A stretch of 64,000 nucleotides of DNA from Niebla homalea (Eukaryota; Ascomycota; Lecanoromycetes; Lecanorales; Ramalinaceae): NCBI GenBank assembly GCA_019925105.1, contig JAHGAU010000012.1, positions 558,001 through 622,000 on the forward strand, in the 5' to 3' direction. The notes beneath the pieces are model-generated. The model searched no databases. It was given only the letters and a program-made list of their open reading frames with translations, and had not been told where the DNA came from. Position 1 is the stretch's first letter. Every line of letters starts with the position of its first letter. The translations under genes were made by a program, and so were the position numbers. Shown in pieces: positions 11,180-21,741 of this stretch.

Positions 11180-12494
11180 ATGGCTTCAACTGACCCCCCA
11201 ACAGAAGGTAATATCGATCATGGCACCAGCCTTATCATCTACACGTGTATTGTGGTTGGCCTTACTGCTGTAGTGGTGGCAGCAAGACTCGCTGTTCGCA
11301 TTGGGGTCACCAAATCTTTCGGGTGGGACGATTGGACCATCCTCTTCGCCATTGTGAGTTGAATCATTCGATTGACGTCTGGCCGTACAGCACTCATGTG
11401 ATGTGAAGTTAGGCAACGTAATTGGAGGCGCCTTGGATCTTGTTGAGATTCATTACGACTTCGGAAGACCAAGTGCCTATCTCGACAAATGGCAGCTCAT
11501 TGAATTCCGAAAGTACACGTACGGAGACTGGATCCAAAACCTTTGCTACCCTTATGTGGGCCAAAGTGTCAATTTGTCTTTTCCTGATGCGCATACCAGT
11601 CACCAAGGCTTTGATCCGACCGCTATAAGGCGCTGTCATCTTCCTCCTAGTATCAAATATCATCCTGACACTCCTCTGGATTCTGCAATGCCGGCCAGTC
11701 AACGCGGCATGGATTGACAACATCGAGGGTACCTGCTTCACTAGGGGCCAATTACAACGAATCATTATCTCCCAAGCCAGTAAATGCCCACGAAACCGCT
11801 AACAAATATACGCATCCGCTGACTAGAATGGAAGTCATTTCTGTGATATCCGATTTCGCCTTTTCCGCATATCCCATCCTGATTCTCTGGAAATTTCGGA
11901 TGAAATTGAAAATGAAGATAATGCTATGCTGCCTCATGGATGTTGGCGTACTGTGAGTGCCATGAATGGGGAATAGATTCATCCATTATATCCGCTAATC
12001 TGCAACAAGAACTGGCTCTTGTTGCATTGTTCGTACCATGCTCAATTACCAAGCTGTACCGCGAGACTACACATGTATGTTGATTACTGTAATGAAAGGG
12101 TTCCCGCTGATCGTGCACAGACGGTGGTATCACGAATTGGTATTGGCGAACGTATGTAACGTCCACTGAATAAATTTCAAAGCTGACGCGGCGCCCAGCG
12201 CGGAAGTGCAGATCGGTATCCTCGCTGCCTGTACTCCGGCCCTTCGACCTGGTACCAGATGGGTCCAACATGCATGTAGAGGTAAAAGATCATCAAAGGG
12301 TCATACTCAATTGACCAATGAGATGCGATTGCAGCCCCTTGGACACACTAAAACGATCAACACCTTGAAGCCCGCATTGACAAGCCGGCGAAGCTACTCA
12401 AATGAGCGACAGTGAAATTGGTCTTCAACCGCATCAGCAAGAGGGTCAAATCAAGAAGACAATATCTGTCGACGTCGGGTCTTCAGCTCTATGA
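11180..12494 (+). pseudogene. Broken rhodopsin/PTH11-like seven-helix membrane protein gene
   Basis: The exon order of the fungal rhodopsin-domain family is recognisable: exon 1 (MASTDPPTEG..., helix 1, ARLAVRIG, GWDDWTILFAI), a second exon from about 11409 (GGALDLVEIHYDFGRP, KYTYGDWIQ), helix 3 (FATLMWAKVSICLFLMRI), helix 4 (IILTLLWILQCRP), GQLQRIIISQA, helix 5-6 (FAFSAYPILILWKF), GSCCIVRTMLNY and VQIGILAACTPALRP. Two lesions disable it. First, the frame shifts in the A run at about 11534-11538, because WIQ and the helix FATLMW lie in different frames one base apart. Second, an in-frame TAA at 11626-11628 separates ALIRPL from GAVIFLLV. Later introns (for example the GTAAAT donor near 11779) still look usable. 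The tail frame ends SVDVGSSAL with TGA at 12492-12494. CAA to TAA is a C-to-T change, as RIP would produce. Confidence 0.8.
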
Positions 12495-12505
12495 AGCCAA
12501 GGCTT
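12431..12505 (+). repeat. Imperfect direct repeat, copy 1 (tail of rhodopsin-like pseudogene)
   Basis: The stretch from gcatcagcaa through the tgtcgacgtcggg core to atgaagccaaggctt recurs at 12825-12889. It covers the last codons of the pseudogene (SVDVGSSAL, stop) and a few bases beyond. Confidence 0.8.
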
Positions 12506-12695
12506 TTTGCGTGTTCAAAATCGATATCGTTTCCTTGGCATTTCGACTCTGATCACGGCGACGGAGTACCTTGAATTTAGAAACGATAATCATGATCATT
12601 CTATTATCTTAAATTCTTTTTCAAATTGATGAAGGTGAGAAAAGTCTTTAAAAATTCCTTCACATTCTATACATAGTGTTTAAGAAGAATCAAAA

Positions 12696-12878
12696 TTGAA
12701 AAGTTCAAGGTGTTCAGAAGCTTTCCACGTATTAAAGGCTAGAAATTCTATTGCACGTAATAAGGCAAGGCCGGAGTCAAAATGCCAAGCAGCTGGAGCT
12801 GATATTGGACACGCTAATTCAACGGCATCAGCAAAAGCAAAAGCCACATCCGTCGACGTTGGGTTCTCAGCCCTATGA
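12696..12878 (+). pseudogene. Orphan tail fragment related to the rhodopsin-like pseudogene
   Basis: A 60-codon frame whose last residues, TSVDVGFSAL followed by TGA, match the TISVDVGSSAL end of the pseudogene 380 bp upstream; the DNA repeat continues past both stops. The upstream residues of this frame are not recognisable as receptor helices. The simplest reading is a leftover 3' fragment of a second tandem copy. Confidence 0.55.
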
Positions 12879-12889
12879 AGCCAAGGCTT
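12825..12889 (+). repeat. Imperfect direct repeat, copy 2
   Basis: Matches 12431-12505: same gcatcagcaa start, cgtcgacgttggg core and ctatgaagccaaggctt end. It is a partner copy in the spacer before the MscS channel gene. Confidence 0.8.
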
Positions 12890-13167
12890 GGCATCGAAGC
12901 ATTCCACTCAAGCCTCTGTCATTATTGTACAACGAAACATTCACTCATTCTCCCGCCACACTTGTATTCTGGTTCCGCTTTGTCTTGACTCTCCAACACT
13001 TTCTTTCAAGCCTACTCACTGTCACCACGATCATTTTACAACTTACAATCATTTCTAGTTGCCCTGGACGGCAACGCCCTCTTTTTTTCCCCTTGACAGC
13101 TGCAAGCATTTGATTTCTGACGCTGAATTCTGGACTCGCACCACACTCCTTTCACATTGCAAGCCTG

Positions 13168-16100
13168 ATGCCGCAATCTAATCGATCATCCAGAGGGTTT
13201 GCAAAGATACCCGAAAATAAGATGGCGAATCCAAATGACGCCACAATTGACATACCCCTGAGTAAAGTTGATACAAGGACAGGGGCCCGAAAGGCATCAT
13301 GGGAAAAGCAGCAGCCTGGAACTGTATCACACGAGATCAATGAAAAAGCGGGCTTCTATCAGCGGCATGTTGCAGGCAGACGAAAGGCTGCTAAAAAGAC
13401 TGGGGGTCAAGACGACGATAGGGGGGAAGTGACTTCCATGGGAAAGGTCTATGAGAGGATCTTGAACTTCTCGATTGTGACACGATACTTACTCTATATC
13501 CTCCCTGTCGCGGCGTTGATCTCGATACCTATCATCATTGGTGCCACAGCTACTCCCAACGCCACCATAGGGGGGGTCCGGATTGTCTGGTTTTTCTCAT
13601 GGCTGCTAATCGTGTGGGTGGGCCTATGGACCTCAAAGCTTACGGCGAAACTTCTACCAAGTATCTTCGAATTCCTCTGCGGGATCGTCAGCTCGGGTAC
13701 CCGCAAGTATGCTTCGGTCCTCAAGAGTCTGGAGATTTATCTATCCTTGTGTGGTTGGGCTCTGGTGGCGCTGGCGACTTTCGTTCCAGTCATGACCAAC
13801 AACCCCACCCAGCGTGCACAACAAGCGACCTACAATCGATATCACAATTCCACCAACACTGATCAAATGACCCATGCCCTCCTTTTCAAAGACGCTACCG
13901 TGAAGACTGGGTGGGAGTCCGTTGTAGAGCGGATCCTGGCAGCACTGATGGTCGCTTCGCTCATCGTCCTTGCGGAGAAGCTGTTGATTCAGTTGATCTC
14001 GATCAGCTACCATCGCACTCAGCTCAACGAAAAGATCAAAGATTCGAAACATAAGATTCACTTGATTGGTCTACTATACGATGCTTCAAGGAGCATGTTC
14101 CCGGCCTACTGTCCTGAGTTTGCGGAAGAGGATTACATTATCAATGACTCAATTGGTATGGGAGATAGTCGCCACGGGGCCATGCATCAGCGATCTGGAT
14201 CGGCAACTCCCATGAGGCTACTCCAAAATGCTGGGCGCTTTGGAGACAAGCTGACCTCTGCTTTCGGAAACATTGCACACGAGGTGACGGGCAAAGATGC
14301 CTTCAATCCGAACTCGGCCCATTCGATTGTCGTTGAAGCTCTGGAGAAGAATAGGTCAGCGGAAGCATTGGCCAAGAGATTGTGGATGAGTTTTGTCATC
14401 GAGGGCAAAGAAGCACTGTATCGTGAAGACGTCATGGAAGTGCTAGGCGCTGACCATCACGCCGAAGCTGACGAAGCTTTTGACATTCTTGATCAGGATG
14501 GTAATGGTGATATTAGCTTGTCAGAAATGATCTTGACTATTTGCGATTTCGGTAGAGTCCGTCATGCTATTGCGAACAGTCTGCACGATGTCGACAACGC
14601 CATTGGAGTTCTGGACAATCTCATCTGCACGATCTTATTCGTTGTCATCATCTTCGTCTTCGTGGCTTTCCTCAATAGTAGCTTTACCACGACACTCGCA
14701 ACGGCTGGTACGGCTCTACTTTCCCTATCGTTCGTATTCGCTGGGACGGCGCAAGAGATACTGGGATCCTGTATCTTCCTCTTTGCGAAGCATCCTTTTG
14801 ATAATTTGGATCGTGTGGATATTGGGGATGACAAATTAGTCGTTCAAAGCATTTCGCTGCTGTTCACAGTCTTCAAACAGGTCGGGACGTCGAAGCTTGT
14901 GCAAGTTCCCAATAGTGTCTTGAACACCCTTTGGATACACAATGTCTCAAGATCCGAAGCCATGAAGGAACAGCTTACTATTTCGGTCAGCTTCGATACT
15001 ACCTTGGAGGACATTCAGCTTCTGAAGAACGAGCTGCATGCCTTTGTAACTGATAAGGAGAATTCAAGAGACTTTCAATCAGATGTTGAGGTGGAAATCA
15101 CTGACATTGCTGCCATGGGGAATCTGCAACTGAGCATTGACATCCGTCACAAGTCTAATTGGTCGAATGAGACGGTAAGAGCAGCCCGACGATCAAAGTT
15201 CATGTGCGCCCTGGTTCTCGCGCTTCGCAAGATACCGATCAATGCTCCAGGTGGCGGTGGTGCAGCTTTGGGTAGCGAAGACAAGCCTTCATACAGCGTA
15301 GCCATCTCTGATCAGCAAGCTGCAAGCAATCGAGCAGCTTTCGACAAAGCCAAGGATGCAAAGCGTCTGTTCCCAAACAAAAAGTCAGAGGATGCGCAAG
15401 AGGATGCTGATAGGGGGTTGTCAACTGGCATGGATGAGCCAGATCCAAGAGATTCTGCCACTCCGCCGCCACTTCGTCGTCGCCAACCTCCGACGTCTGA
15501 GAGTACTGCGTTGAATTTGTTGAACACGCGCAATCCTGCTGCCGACACTGCGCTGAATCCTAAAGATGTGGTCGAGCCCACATCACCTAGATCGCTGACT
15601 CGATCAATATCGGGAACAACCGAGCGAACAGATCTAGATCGAACGACATCAATCAATGAAGTGCGCAACATGCTACGTCGACAATCGACAAGGGGTAAGA
15701 GGCATCCTCCGAGTGGGTCAGCACTAAGGATCGGCATTACGAGTAGCAGTACGGACAAGCTTCCAGGACTAAACAATGCCTCAAGATCCGAGTATGATCC
15801 TTATGCGTACAGCCCCCGGCGCCAGTCTAACATTCCAGCACGCACGGACTCTACTCCAAAATCTGCACCCGAATCACCACAGGCCTCGTCAAGGGCCTCT
15901 TCCTGGCCACAGCCTCCAACAGGAACCTATTTACCCAAGCCCACCATCGGCGAAGAGGAAGCAACTTTGCCAAACCCCCAGCCGTTCCAGCAGCAACCGG
16001 CCCCTGCTGGGCAACCTGTCCAACAGACTTATAGCCCACCTCCTCCTCCGAAAGAAAAGCCTTATGCCAACCTAGGAAGCCCTGACTCGAGTCCGTCATT

Positions 16101-16425
16101 GCCCATGGTTCAGCCGCCTGTTCGGCCACGTGATCCAGCTCAGATCAGAACCTCCTCACCTGTTCGCAATCCCTTTCAAATACATGCTCTCAGATCTCAG
16201 GCCCAGGGAGGTGACGTCCCACGTGCTGTCAGTCGACCTGATAGTCAAGTGCACACATCTGGGAGCCGAACTGACAATGGTGTGGGGCCCCCATCGCGCA
16301 GACCCGTCCCTGGCAACGGGAACACGTTTGGAAAGGAGCAAATGCACGAGCCTCCAGCAGCAAATATGGGAGCCGTCAGACCAGCAAGGAGTGACAGTCT
16401 TGGAGGCAGCCGCTTAGAGCGATGA
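13168..16425 (+). CDS. EF-hand MscS-type mechanosensitive channel (Msy1/Msy2 family)
   Basis: Single exon, 1085 aa. After a basic N-terminus come hydrophobic helices near residues 107-127, 138-155, ~193-210 and ~250-275. An EF-hand loop follows at residues 442-453 (DQDGNGDISLSE, with the Dx[DN]xDG calcium ligands). Then come a helix at ~484-505 and the MscS pore helix and beta domain (GTALLSLSFVFAGTAQEILGS, HPFDNLDRVDIGDD, LVQVPNSVLNT). From about residue 730 the protein is a long disordered Pro/Ser-rich tail with polybasic patches. Fungal members (S. pombe Msy1/Msy2) sit in the ER or cell-periphery ER and limit calcium rise on hypo-osmotic shock. The tail is long compared with the conserved core and is a likely phosphorylation or contact-site region (inference). 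Confidence 0.95.
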   Translation: MPQSNRSSRGFAKIPENKMANPNDATIDIPLSKVDTRTGARKASWEKQQPGTVSHEINEKAGFYQRHVAGRRKAAKKTGGQDDDRGEVTSMGKVYERILNFSIVTRYLLYILPVAALISIPIIIGATATPNATIGGVRIVWFFSWLLIVWVGLWTSKLTAKLLPSIFEFLCGIVSSGTRKYASVLKSLEIYLSLCGWALVALATFVPVMTNNPTQRAQQATYNRYHNSTNTDQMTHALLFKDATVKTGWESVVERILAALMVASLIVLAEKLLIQLISISYHRTQLNEKIKDSKHKIHLIGLLYDASRSMFPAYCPEFAEEDYIINDSIGMGDSRHGAMHQRSGSATPMRLLQNAGRFGDKLTSAFGNIAHEVTGKDAFNPNSAHSIVVEALEKNRSAEALAKRLWMSFVIEGKEALYREDVMEVLGADHHAEADEAFDILDQDGNGDISLSEMILTICDFGRVRHAIANSLHDVDNAIGVLDNLICTILFVVIIFVFVAFLNSSFTTTLATAGTALLSLSFVFAGTAQEILGSCIFLFAKHPFDNLDRVDIGDDKLVVQSISLLFTVFKQVGTSKLVQVPNSVLNTLWIHNVSRSEAMKEQLTISVSFDTTLEDIQLLKNELHAFVTDKENSRDFQSDVEVEITDIAAMGNLQLSIDIRHKSNWSNETVRAARRSKFMCALVLALRKIPINAPGGGGAALGSEDKPSYSVAISDQQAASNRAAFDKAKDAKRLFPNKKSEDAQEDADRGLSTGMDEPDPRDSATPPPLRRRQPPTSESTALNLLNTRNPAADTALNPKDVVEPTSPRSLTRSISGTTERTDLDRTTSINEVRNMLRRQSTRGKRHPPSGSALRIGITSSSTDKLPGLNNASRSEYDPYAYSPRRQSNIPARTDSTPKSAPESPQASSRASSWPQPPTGTYLPKPTIGEEEATLPNPQPFQQQPAPAGQPVQQTYSPPPPPKEKPYANLGSPDSSPSLPMVQPPVRPRDPAQIRTSSPVRNPFQIHALRSQAQGGDVPRAVSRPDSQVHTSGSRTDNGVGPPSRRPVPGNGNTFGKEQMHEPPAANMGAVRPARSDSLGGSRLER

Positions 16426-16742
16426 GGTAAGTCAGATCGGGGCACTCTAGTCTCCGTTGACGACCGGATACGAAATATCTTTCCTGCATATTCATTCATT
16501 CAGTAGGTTAAACGAACACTAGACAAACGCAGCTTATGCGGGTCATGAGCTCGACGTGATGACAATCATATAGATCATATGAATCATATAAACAAGACCA
16601 TTGCATGCTATTGACACTCATTCTGAATCATCTACAATGCACTCTGATACGCCATTTTGTTTCTCTGATTGTTCTTAAAGTCCAAATCCTGCTGGACTGT
16701 TGTGAAAGATTGCTGCATAGTTCTTCTGGTGAAAAGAGTCCT
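16426..16742. other. Short convergent spacer (3' ends of MscS and cysteine-rich genes)
   Basis: No gene. Contains ATATGAATCATATAA-like short palindromic AT stretches near 16570-16590, plausible 3'-processing sequence. Confidence 0.4.
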
Positions 16743-18543
16743 TCAGTTGAAGCTCTTGAGCCGGGCCTGCCGTGTAAACAGGGTGAGAACCACGAACCCC
16801 ATCCCTTCTCCAGGAATCAAATGTTCTAACAACGCGCGCTCTTCTTCACCCTCCTCGCTTGACCCAAGCCCACTAGCATCACCAAATCTACCCTTGACTC
16901 CCCCTTTCTCCCCCCCACCAACCACCACCCAATCTCTCTTACCACTCCCCTTATCCACCCACACCCCCTCCCCCAACACCCTCGCACTGCCCTCCACACG
17001 TCGAATCTCCCTCCCCAACCTCGACGCCTCCGAGAGCCGACGTCCCGTCCCCGGCACCACCGAAATCGGACCATCATCATTATCATCGCGGAGAGTCTGG
17101 CATTCACAGCCACCACCACCAACCGAAGTCTGCCCCTCCTCCTCCTCCTCGTCGTTCTCCTCCTCATCATCCACGACATCGAACTCCACCAACATGTAAA
17201 CCAAGGCGGCCACCACGCCCAAAGTCACCGCGACGGTGGTGCCGATCACCTTCACATTCTCCCGCAGTACCGAGAAGGAGAAGGGCGGGAGGTGGATGTG
17301 CGTGCCTGCTGAGGAAGCAGGCGGCGCGGTCGATTTCGCCGCCCCCGCCTTCGCCGCCGCTGAGGTCGAGGCTGTTGTTGGGGGGTCGATGATGATGGTG
17401 GGGCAGGGTTTGGCGGAGCCGACGGCTTCGTCGTAGCAGCGTGCCGGTTTGGCTGCTGCTGCTGCTGTCCCTCTCGTTGTTGTTGTTGTTGTTGTTGGGG
17501 TGGCTCGTGTATCGGAAGTTTCCGCCTGCTGTGGTGGTGGAATAGATGATGATGATGATGGGGGTCGGGCAGGTGAAGCGGGAGTGGAGGTGGGTGCTGC
17601 TGCAGACTGCTGTGACAACAACAGCGTGGGAGAGGAGGAGGCCGGTGAGCTGCCGCCCACCACGCCGTTGTCGAGCGTCGCGAAGATCAGGCTGCCGGGT
17701 GGTATGGGGGATGCCATACCATCCGCGGTATCCGTCAAGGGCGCTGTCGTCTGCGGGGCGAACTGTGGCGATCCGATGTCCGTGTGAGAGGTCGAGGTCG
17801 CTGTGGATGCTGAGACTTTGGGGCTGGCGTAGCAAGCCAAGCCGTGGGACTGCTCTGTCCTGCAAAAGGGGGCTTCCTCGCTGCAGCAGTAGGGGCTTTG
17901 GATCTCGCCGGTGCATTGTTTTGAGGAGTGGTCGTAGCATTTGACGGTTGAGAGGCAGGTCTTGCCTAGGGGACAACATCCAGCGGTGGGGGATGTGACG
18001 CAGGAATTTCCCTATAAATGGATGGTTCAGTATGAGAACGTGGTATAAGAAAAGATTGGCTTACAAGATCGCAGCAAAAGTCTCCACAGCAAGTCGATTT
18101 TGGTGGACAGAAGGTGTTTCCGCAGCATGTGCCGTTGCTAGGCATGCAGAATTGGCTCGATAGTTGTTGCACGGTGTTGCTCATACAGCAGGCATCTAGG
18201 CATAGGCTATCAGCGAGCTTGTCGCTTATTCCTTGTAAGAGCACGTACCAGTAGGAGCAAAGCATTCACAGCTCATAGCTCGGGCGCCTAGATCAAAGGG
18301 ACTTGAAGGGTAAACCCATGCTTGCCCTATGGTGATGTTTGGGTACTTCGGAGCCTGCAGAGCTACTGTAGGATGAGAGGGGTTATGCGCAGTGGTCACG
18401 ATCGTTGTGGATGTGATGTTGAGTGCTTCTCCACGTTGAAAGTGCTGAAATTTATGATCCAATTGGGAGCGAGCGTGTATCTGAGCGGTCAGAGCAAAGC
18501 AGAGAGCGAGTCCAACGGTGGGTAGAAAGCCGTCAAATTTCAT
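16743..18543 (-). CDS. Secreted-type cysteine-rich protein with Ser/Thr stalk and one membrane helix
   Basis: Three exons: 18543-18249, 18195-18065 and 18011-16743, giving 564 aa. The start MKFDGFLPTVGLALCFALTA is a good signal peptide. Residues ~85-195 are densely cysteine-rich with paired cysteines (DACCMSN, GTCCGNTFCPP, STCCGDFCCDL, GCCPLGKTC, PYCCSEEAPFC), presumably disulphide-bonded outside the cell. A long Ser/Thr/Pro/Ala linker with a Thr run follows, then one hydrophobic helix at ~396-417 (VIGTTVAVTLGVVAALVYML), an acidic run (DDEEENDEEEEE) and a ~130-residue Gly-rich cytosolic tail. The layout (secreted Cys domain, glycosylatable stalk, one TM, tail) resembles fungal wall-sensor or surface-effector proteins, but I recognise no named family. 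The last ~15 residues could be read-through of a missed intron. Confidence 0.8.
17478..17500 (-). repeat. GTT trinucleotide microsatellite in coding sequence
   Basis: A run of gttgttgttgttgtt on the plus strand encodes the poly-threonine stretch of the cysteine-rich surface protein stalk. ATG/ATC triplet runs near 17545-17560 lie in the same low-complexity region. In-frame triplet runs can vary in length between strains. Confidence 0.7.
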
Positions 18544-18698
18544 ACTGAAATAATCTCCCGAGCAAGTCTTCGAGGATTGGAGCAATAGCGAGCTGGTAAT
18601 ATTCAAGGAGGGTGCTGGAAAGAATGTATACGTAATAAAGCAAAAGGATGAGTGGCATGTATGCAAGCAGAGCAAATGATTGAGCAAGAGAGATGTAC

Positions 18699-18745
18699 GT
18701 GAAGGATTGTGAATGAGGGTGAAGGATTGTGAATGAGGGTGAAGG
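18699..18745. repeat. 20-bp tandem duplication in the leader of the cysteine-rich gene
   Basis: The unit gtgaaggattgtgaatgagg occurs twice (18699-18718 and 18719-18738) with a 7-bp partial third copy. It lies about 155-200 bp upstream of the minus-strand start at 18543. Confidence 0.9.
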
Positions 18746-19986
18746 TGTGTTGATAAACATCAATAGATCATCGCCTAGGTTATAGTATTGTTTCAGCATT
18801 ATCATCATCGCTGTGTGATGGTGACACTAGAAATTTCGTTCATCGCTATTTTACGTGACGCCTGGAATATCAGTGCAATAAATCACAGATCCAGTATAAC
18901 AAACTGTATTTTTCTGCAGTGAAGGCATAAAACGATCGTGAAGGCTAGAACAGCTCTGGCTGTAGCTTTGTCAGAGCTCACAGGTAAACTATTATTCGAG
19001 AATCAAAGAGTCCATCCACGATCTTGACGTACCCTACTTTCTAGACATTCAGACAAGGTCAGCAAAAGTACCAGCCAGGCACAAGTGAGGCAGTGGACGG
19101 GATGGTACAACTGGATCTCGATAGCTTTGAACCAGGCTAAGGACTTCACCGGACGTGCCGGCTACACAGGTAACTACTCCGTTGGGACGGTCCGCTCTCG
19201 GAAGGAGAAATTGTTCCTGCATGATAGGGTCTATCATAGGGTCTATACACATGGAATTTCAGAATCGAGGGAGGTTTAATACAGTTGGTCGACCGGAGAG
19301 GCTGAAGGATGGCGCACTCGCTCAATTGTCATCTTGATGACCGTGAGATATTCAGCGAGAGGTTTGAAGATCCTTGGAATGTTGGAATGCTGGAATGCGG
19401 CGAATGCTTCGACAAGGGAATAGTTCTACCATGGACAGGTCAATGTGAATGTAGATGTGAAGTCTTCGAAAGATAACCTGAGATATAGCTAGGTCACGGA
19501 GTCAGGTACTGATGTTTAAATCATTAGTTCTAGATAGCCTCGTAGCGTTTCAAATTGCTCGCGACCGGCACGAGATCCCGCTAACGTACTCGTAAATGGG
19601 TGCTAACGCGCGACGCCTTTGCCTCCGCCTAGCCGGAAGAAGACTCCTTGGCGGGTGATTGGAGCCAGACAAAGTTTCCGTAATCACGCTCCAGGCGTCA
19701 TCCAACGTGAGATCCGATGGATAGCCCGGTCTAAAGCTGACTTATCACTCAGTTAGGCCTCGTTAGCTTGATCATCAACCGACTACGGATCCGTACATCA
19801 GGTTATCTCGCTGATCTTCACCTCTCTTATTGTCTCTCTTTGTTACATCTGGATGTTTGCCCCCTTCACCTTTTCAACGCATTGTGTTGAAGTCCAATTC
19901 GCTTTAAGTCATGAGCCAGCTCTTTCCTCTTGCCTTGCTCTTCGTCCGCTAGCATCCGCACACCTTTGAAATTCATCAGTCTCAAC
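18746..19986. other. Divergent intergenic region, no supported gene
   Basis: Shared upstream region of the cysteine-rich gene (-) and the RING ligase (+). A small tandem (agggtctatcat / agggtctatac) lies near 19225-19250. Frames at 19049-19337 are short, overlap on both strands and show no domain. Confidence 0.5.
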
Positions 19987-21741
19987 ATGGCTGTGCTCTT
20001 ACAGCGCGAGCGGGTCTTGCTGCAAGCATGCCTCCTTCTCACATCGGGCTTTTTCGTCCTTGGGCAGGACACTTTGCCAACAAATGACTCCTCGGCTACC
20101 AAGGGCCGGACGCAATTTATTATGGACACCTCCTTGAACAACATGGCAGTGCGCTTGCCAATCGAACCTCTTACCGACCAAGCTGGACTCTCGGGGGATG
20201 ATAATAAGCTGATGCAGATCAATCCCACCGGTCCCTTGCTCCTCACCACCGCCGAATCCCTTAACCAAGTCCACGCTGGATCTATACCTTTCCTCAGTTG
20301 CGAGCCAAGTGATTACAATTCGGGCGACATAGGTCCTTCAAAGGCCATCCAAATCGCTGCCAACGCACAACCTCAAGCAATTGTTCTCTACAGCACATAT
20401 GCCTCAAGCTGCACATTTCAAAATTCCGACAATTCTACATTCTCCTCTATGTATACCATGTTGGACGCCAACTCTTCCGAGTCCGTTGTCAGCGGCTTGA
20501 ATGCTGGGAACCCTGGAAACCCTCAAACCCCGCAGACCAGCATTCATCTGAATCAGTCCACCGTCAATGGCACCAACTCAAACAGCAGTGACAATGTTTT
20601 GGGCAAATCGCCCACTACCGCCGTGGCCATGATCATTCTCTACAGCATCACAGGAATAATCACGGCCTTGTTCTTGATCATCATTATTGTTGGCGCTATT
20701 CGTGCCCATCGGCATCCGGAAAGATACGGGCCTCGCCATGTCATTGGCAGACCAAGGCAGAGTCGGGCAAAAGGGATTGCAAGAGCCATGCTAGAAACGC
20801 TCCCCATTGTCAAATTCGGCGACAAGGAAGATGAGAAGCCTGCGAATGTGACAAGGGATGTCGAATTGGCCTCAACCAACGGTCATCAGCAAGAGCACGT
20901 CGCGCCAGAGTCGCAACAAGAGGAAGGCACCGCGCCATCACATCCAACTCCGGAGGAGCAAGGACAAGCCCATCCAGATGCGCCTGTGTCAGTTATAGCC
21001 GAACAGTCAAAAGAAAAAGAGCAAATAGACGGCCGAAAGGAGGCGTCAAATCCAGTGGAGGAGGGGTTGGCGTGCTCTGTTTGCACCGACGATTTCATCA
21101 AGGGTCAGGATGTCCGGATGCTCCCTTGCAAACATAAGTTCCATCCAGAATGCATTGATCCATGGCTCCTCAACGTATCTGGCACTTGTCCACTTTGGTA
21201 AGTATCTCAAAATGTCCCTTTTGAGCACGACTGATAGCTGTATAGCCGTATCGAGCTGCAACCCAAGAACGACACAAACGAAGGTGAAGAGCTTCCTGCA
21301 CCGTCACTGGAGATTCGCGCCGCAGAACAGGCTACGAATGGTGAAGCATCAAATGCCGAGGCAAGCCGCCGCAATCGTCGTTCGAGGATCTTATCCACAC
21401 TCAACATAGGACGAATGCGTCATGCAACGCCTGAAGAACGGATCGAAGCTTTGCGAACCCTGCACAGTGAGGGAGTGACATCTGTCGATCGTCCAGATGG
21501 CGCAGATAGGGCAAACAATCGGTTCAGTCGCAGGTGGAGCAGAGCTCTGACCTCGCGCTCAGCGTCACGACCGACATCTACTATTCCGTCTCGTCCAGTT
21601 TCTGGGGTCCCTCCTACCCAGGATGATCCACCCTCAAATACCTTGACCACGATCACCTCGAGCAACGAGCCGGCAACTTCACCGCAGGCCGAAGATCGCC
21701 CCTCATCGCAAACGGAGGAGGGCTCTGATCGTAGACAATGA
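19987..21741 (+). CDS. PA-TM-RING type E3 ubiquitin ligase
   Basis: Two exons, 19987-21197 and 21246-21741 (donor GTAAGT, 48 nt intron), 568 aa. The intron splits a RING cysteine codon (TG|C), and joining restores a complete RING-H2: CSVC ... MLPCKHKFHPECIDPWL ... CPLCRIE (starting near residue 363). A signal peptide (LLQACLLLTSGFFVLGQ) leads into a luminal protease-associated-like segment (IPFLSCEPSDYNS, AIVLYSTYASSC), then one helix at ~212-238 (MIILYSITGIITALFLIII) and a cytosolic acidic linker before the RING. The C-terminal tail is disordered. This is the layout of vacuolar/endosomal transmembrane ligases that ubiquitinate membrane cargo. I chose the ATG at 19987 over one 57 nt upstream because it places the signal peptide at the N-terminus. 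Confidence 0.92.

Noticed and set aside
17167..17979. 270-codon minus-strand frame rich in Arg/Gln/His
   Set aside because: Alternate-frame shadow of the low-complexity stalk of the cysteine-rich surface protein.
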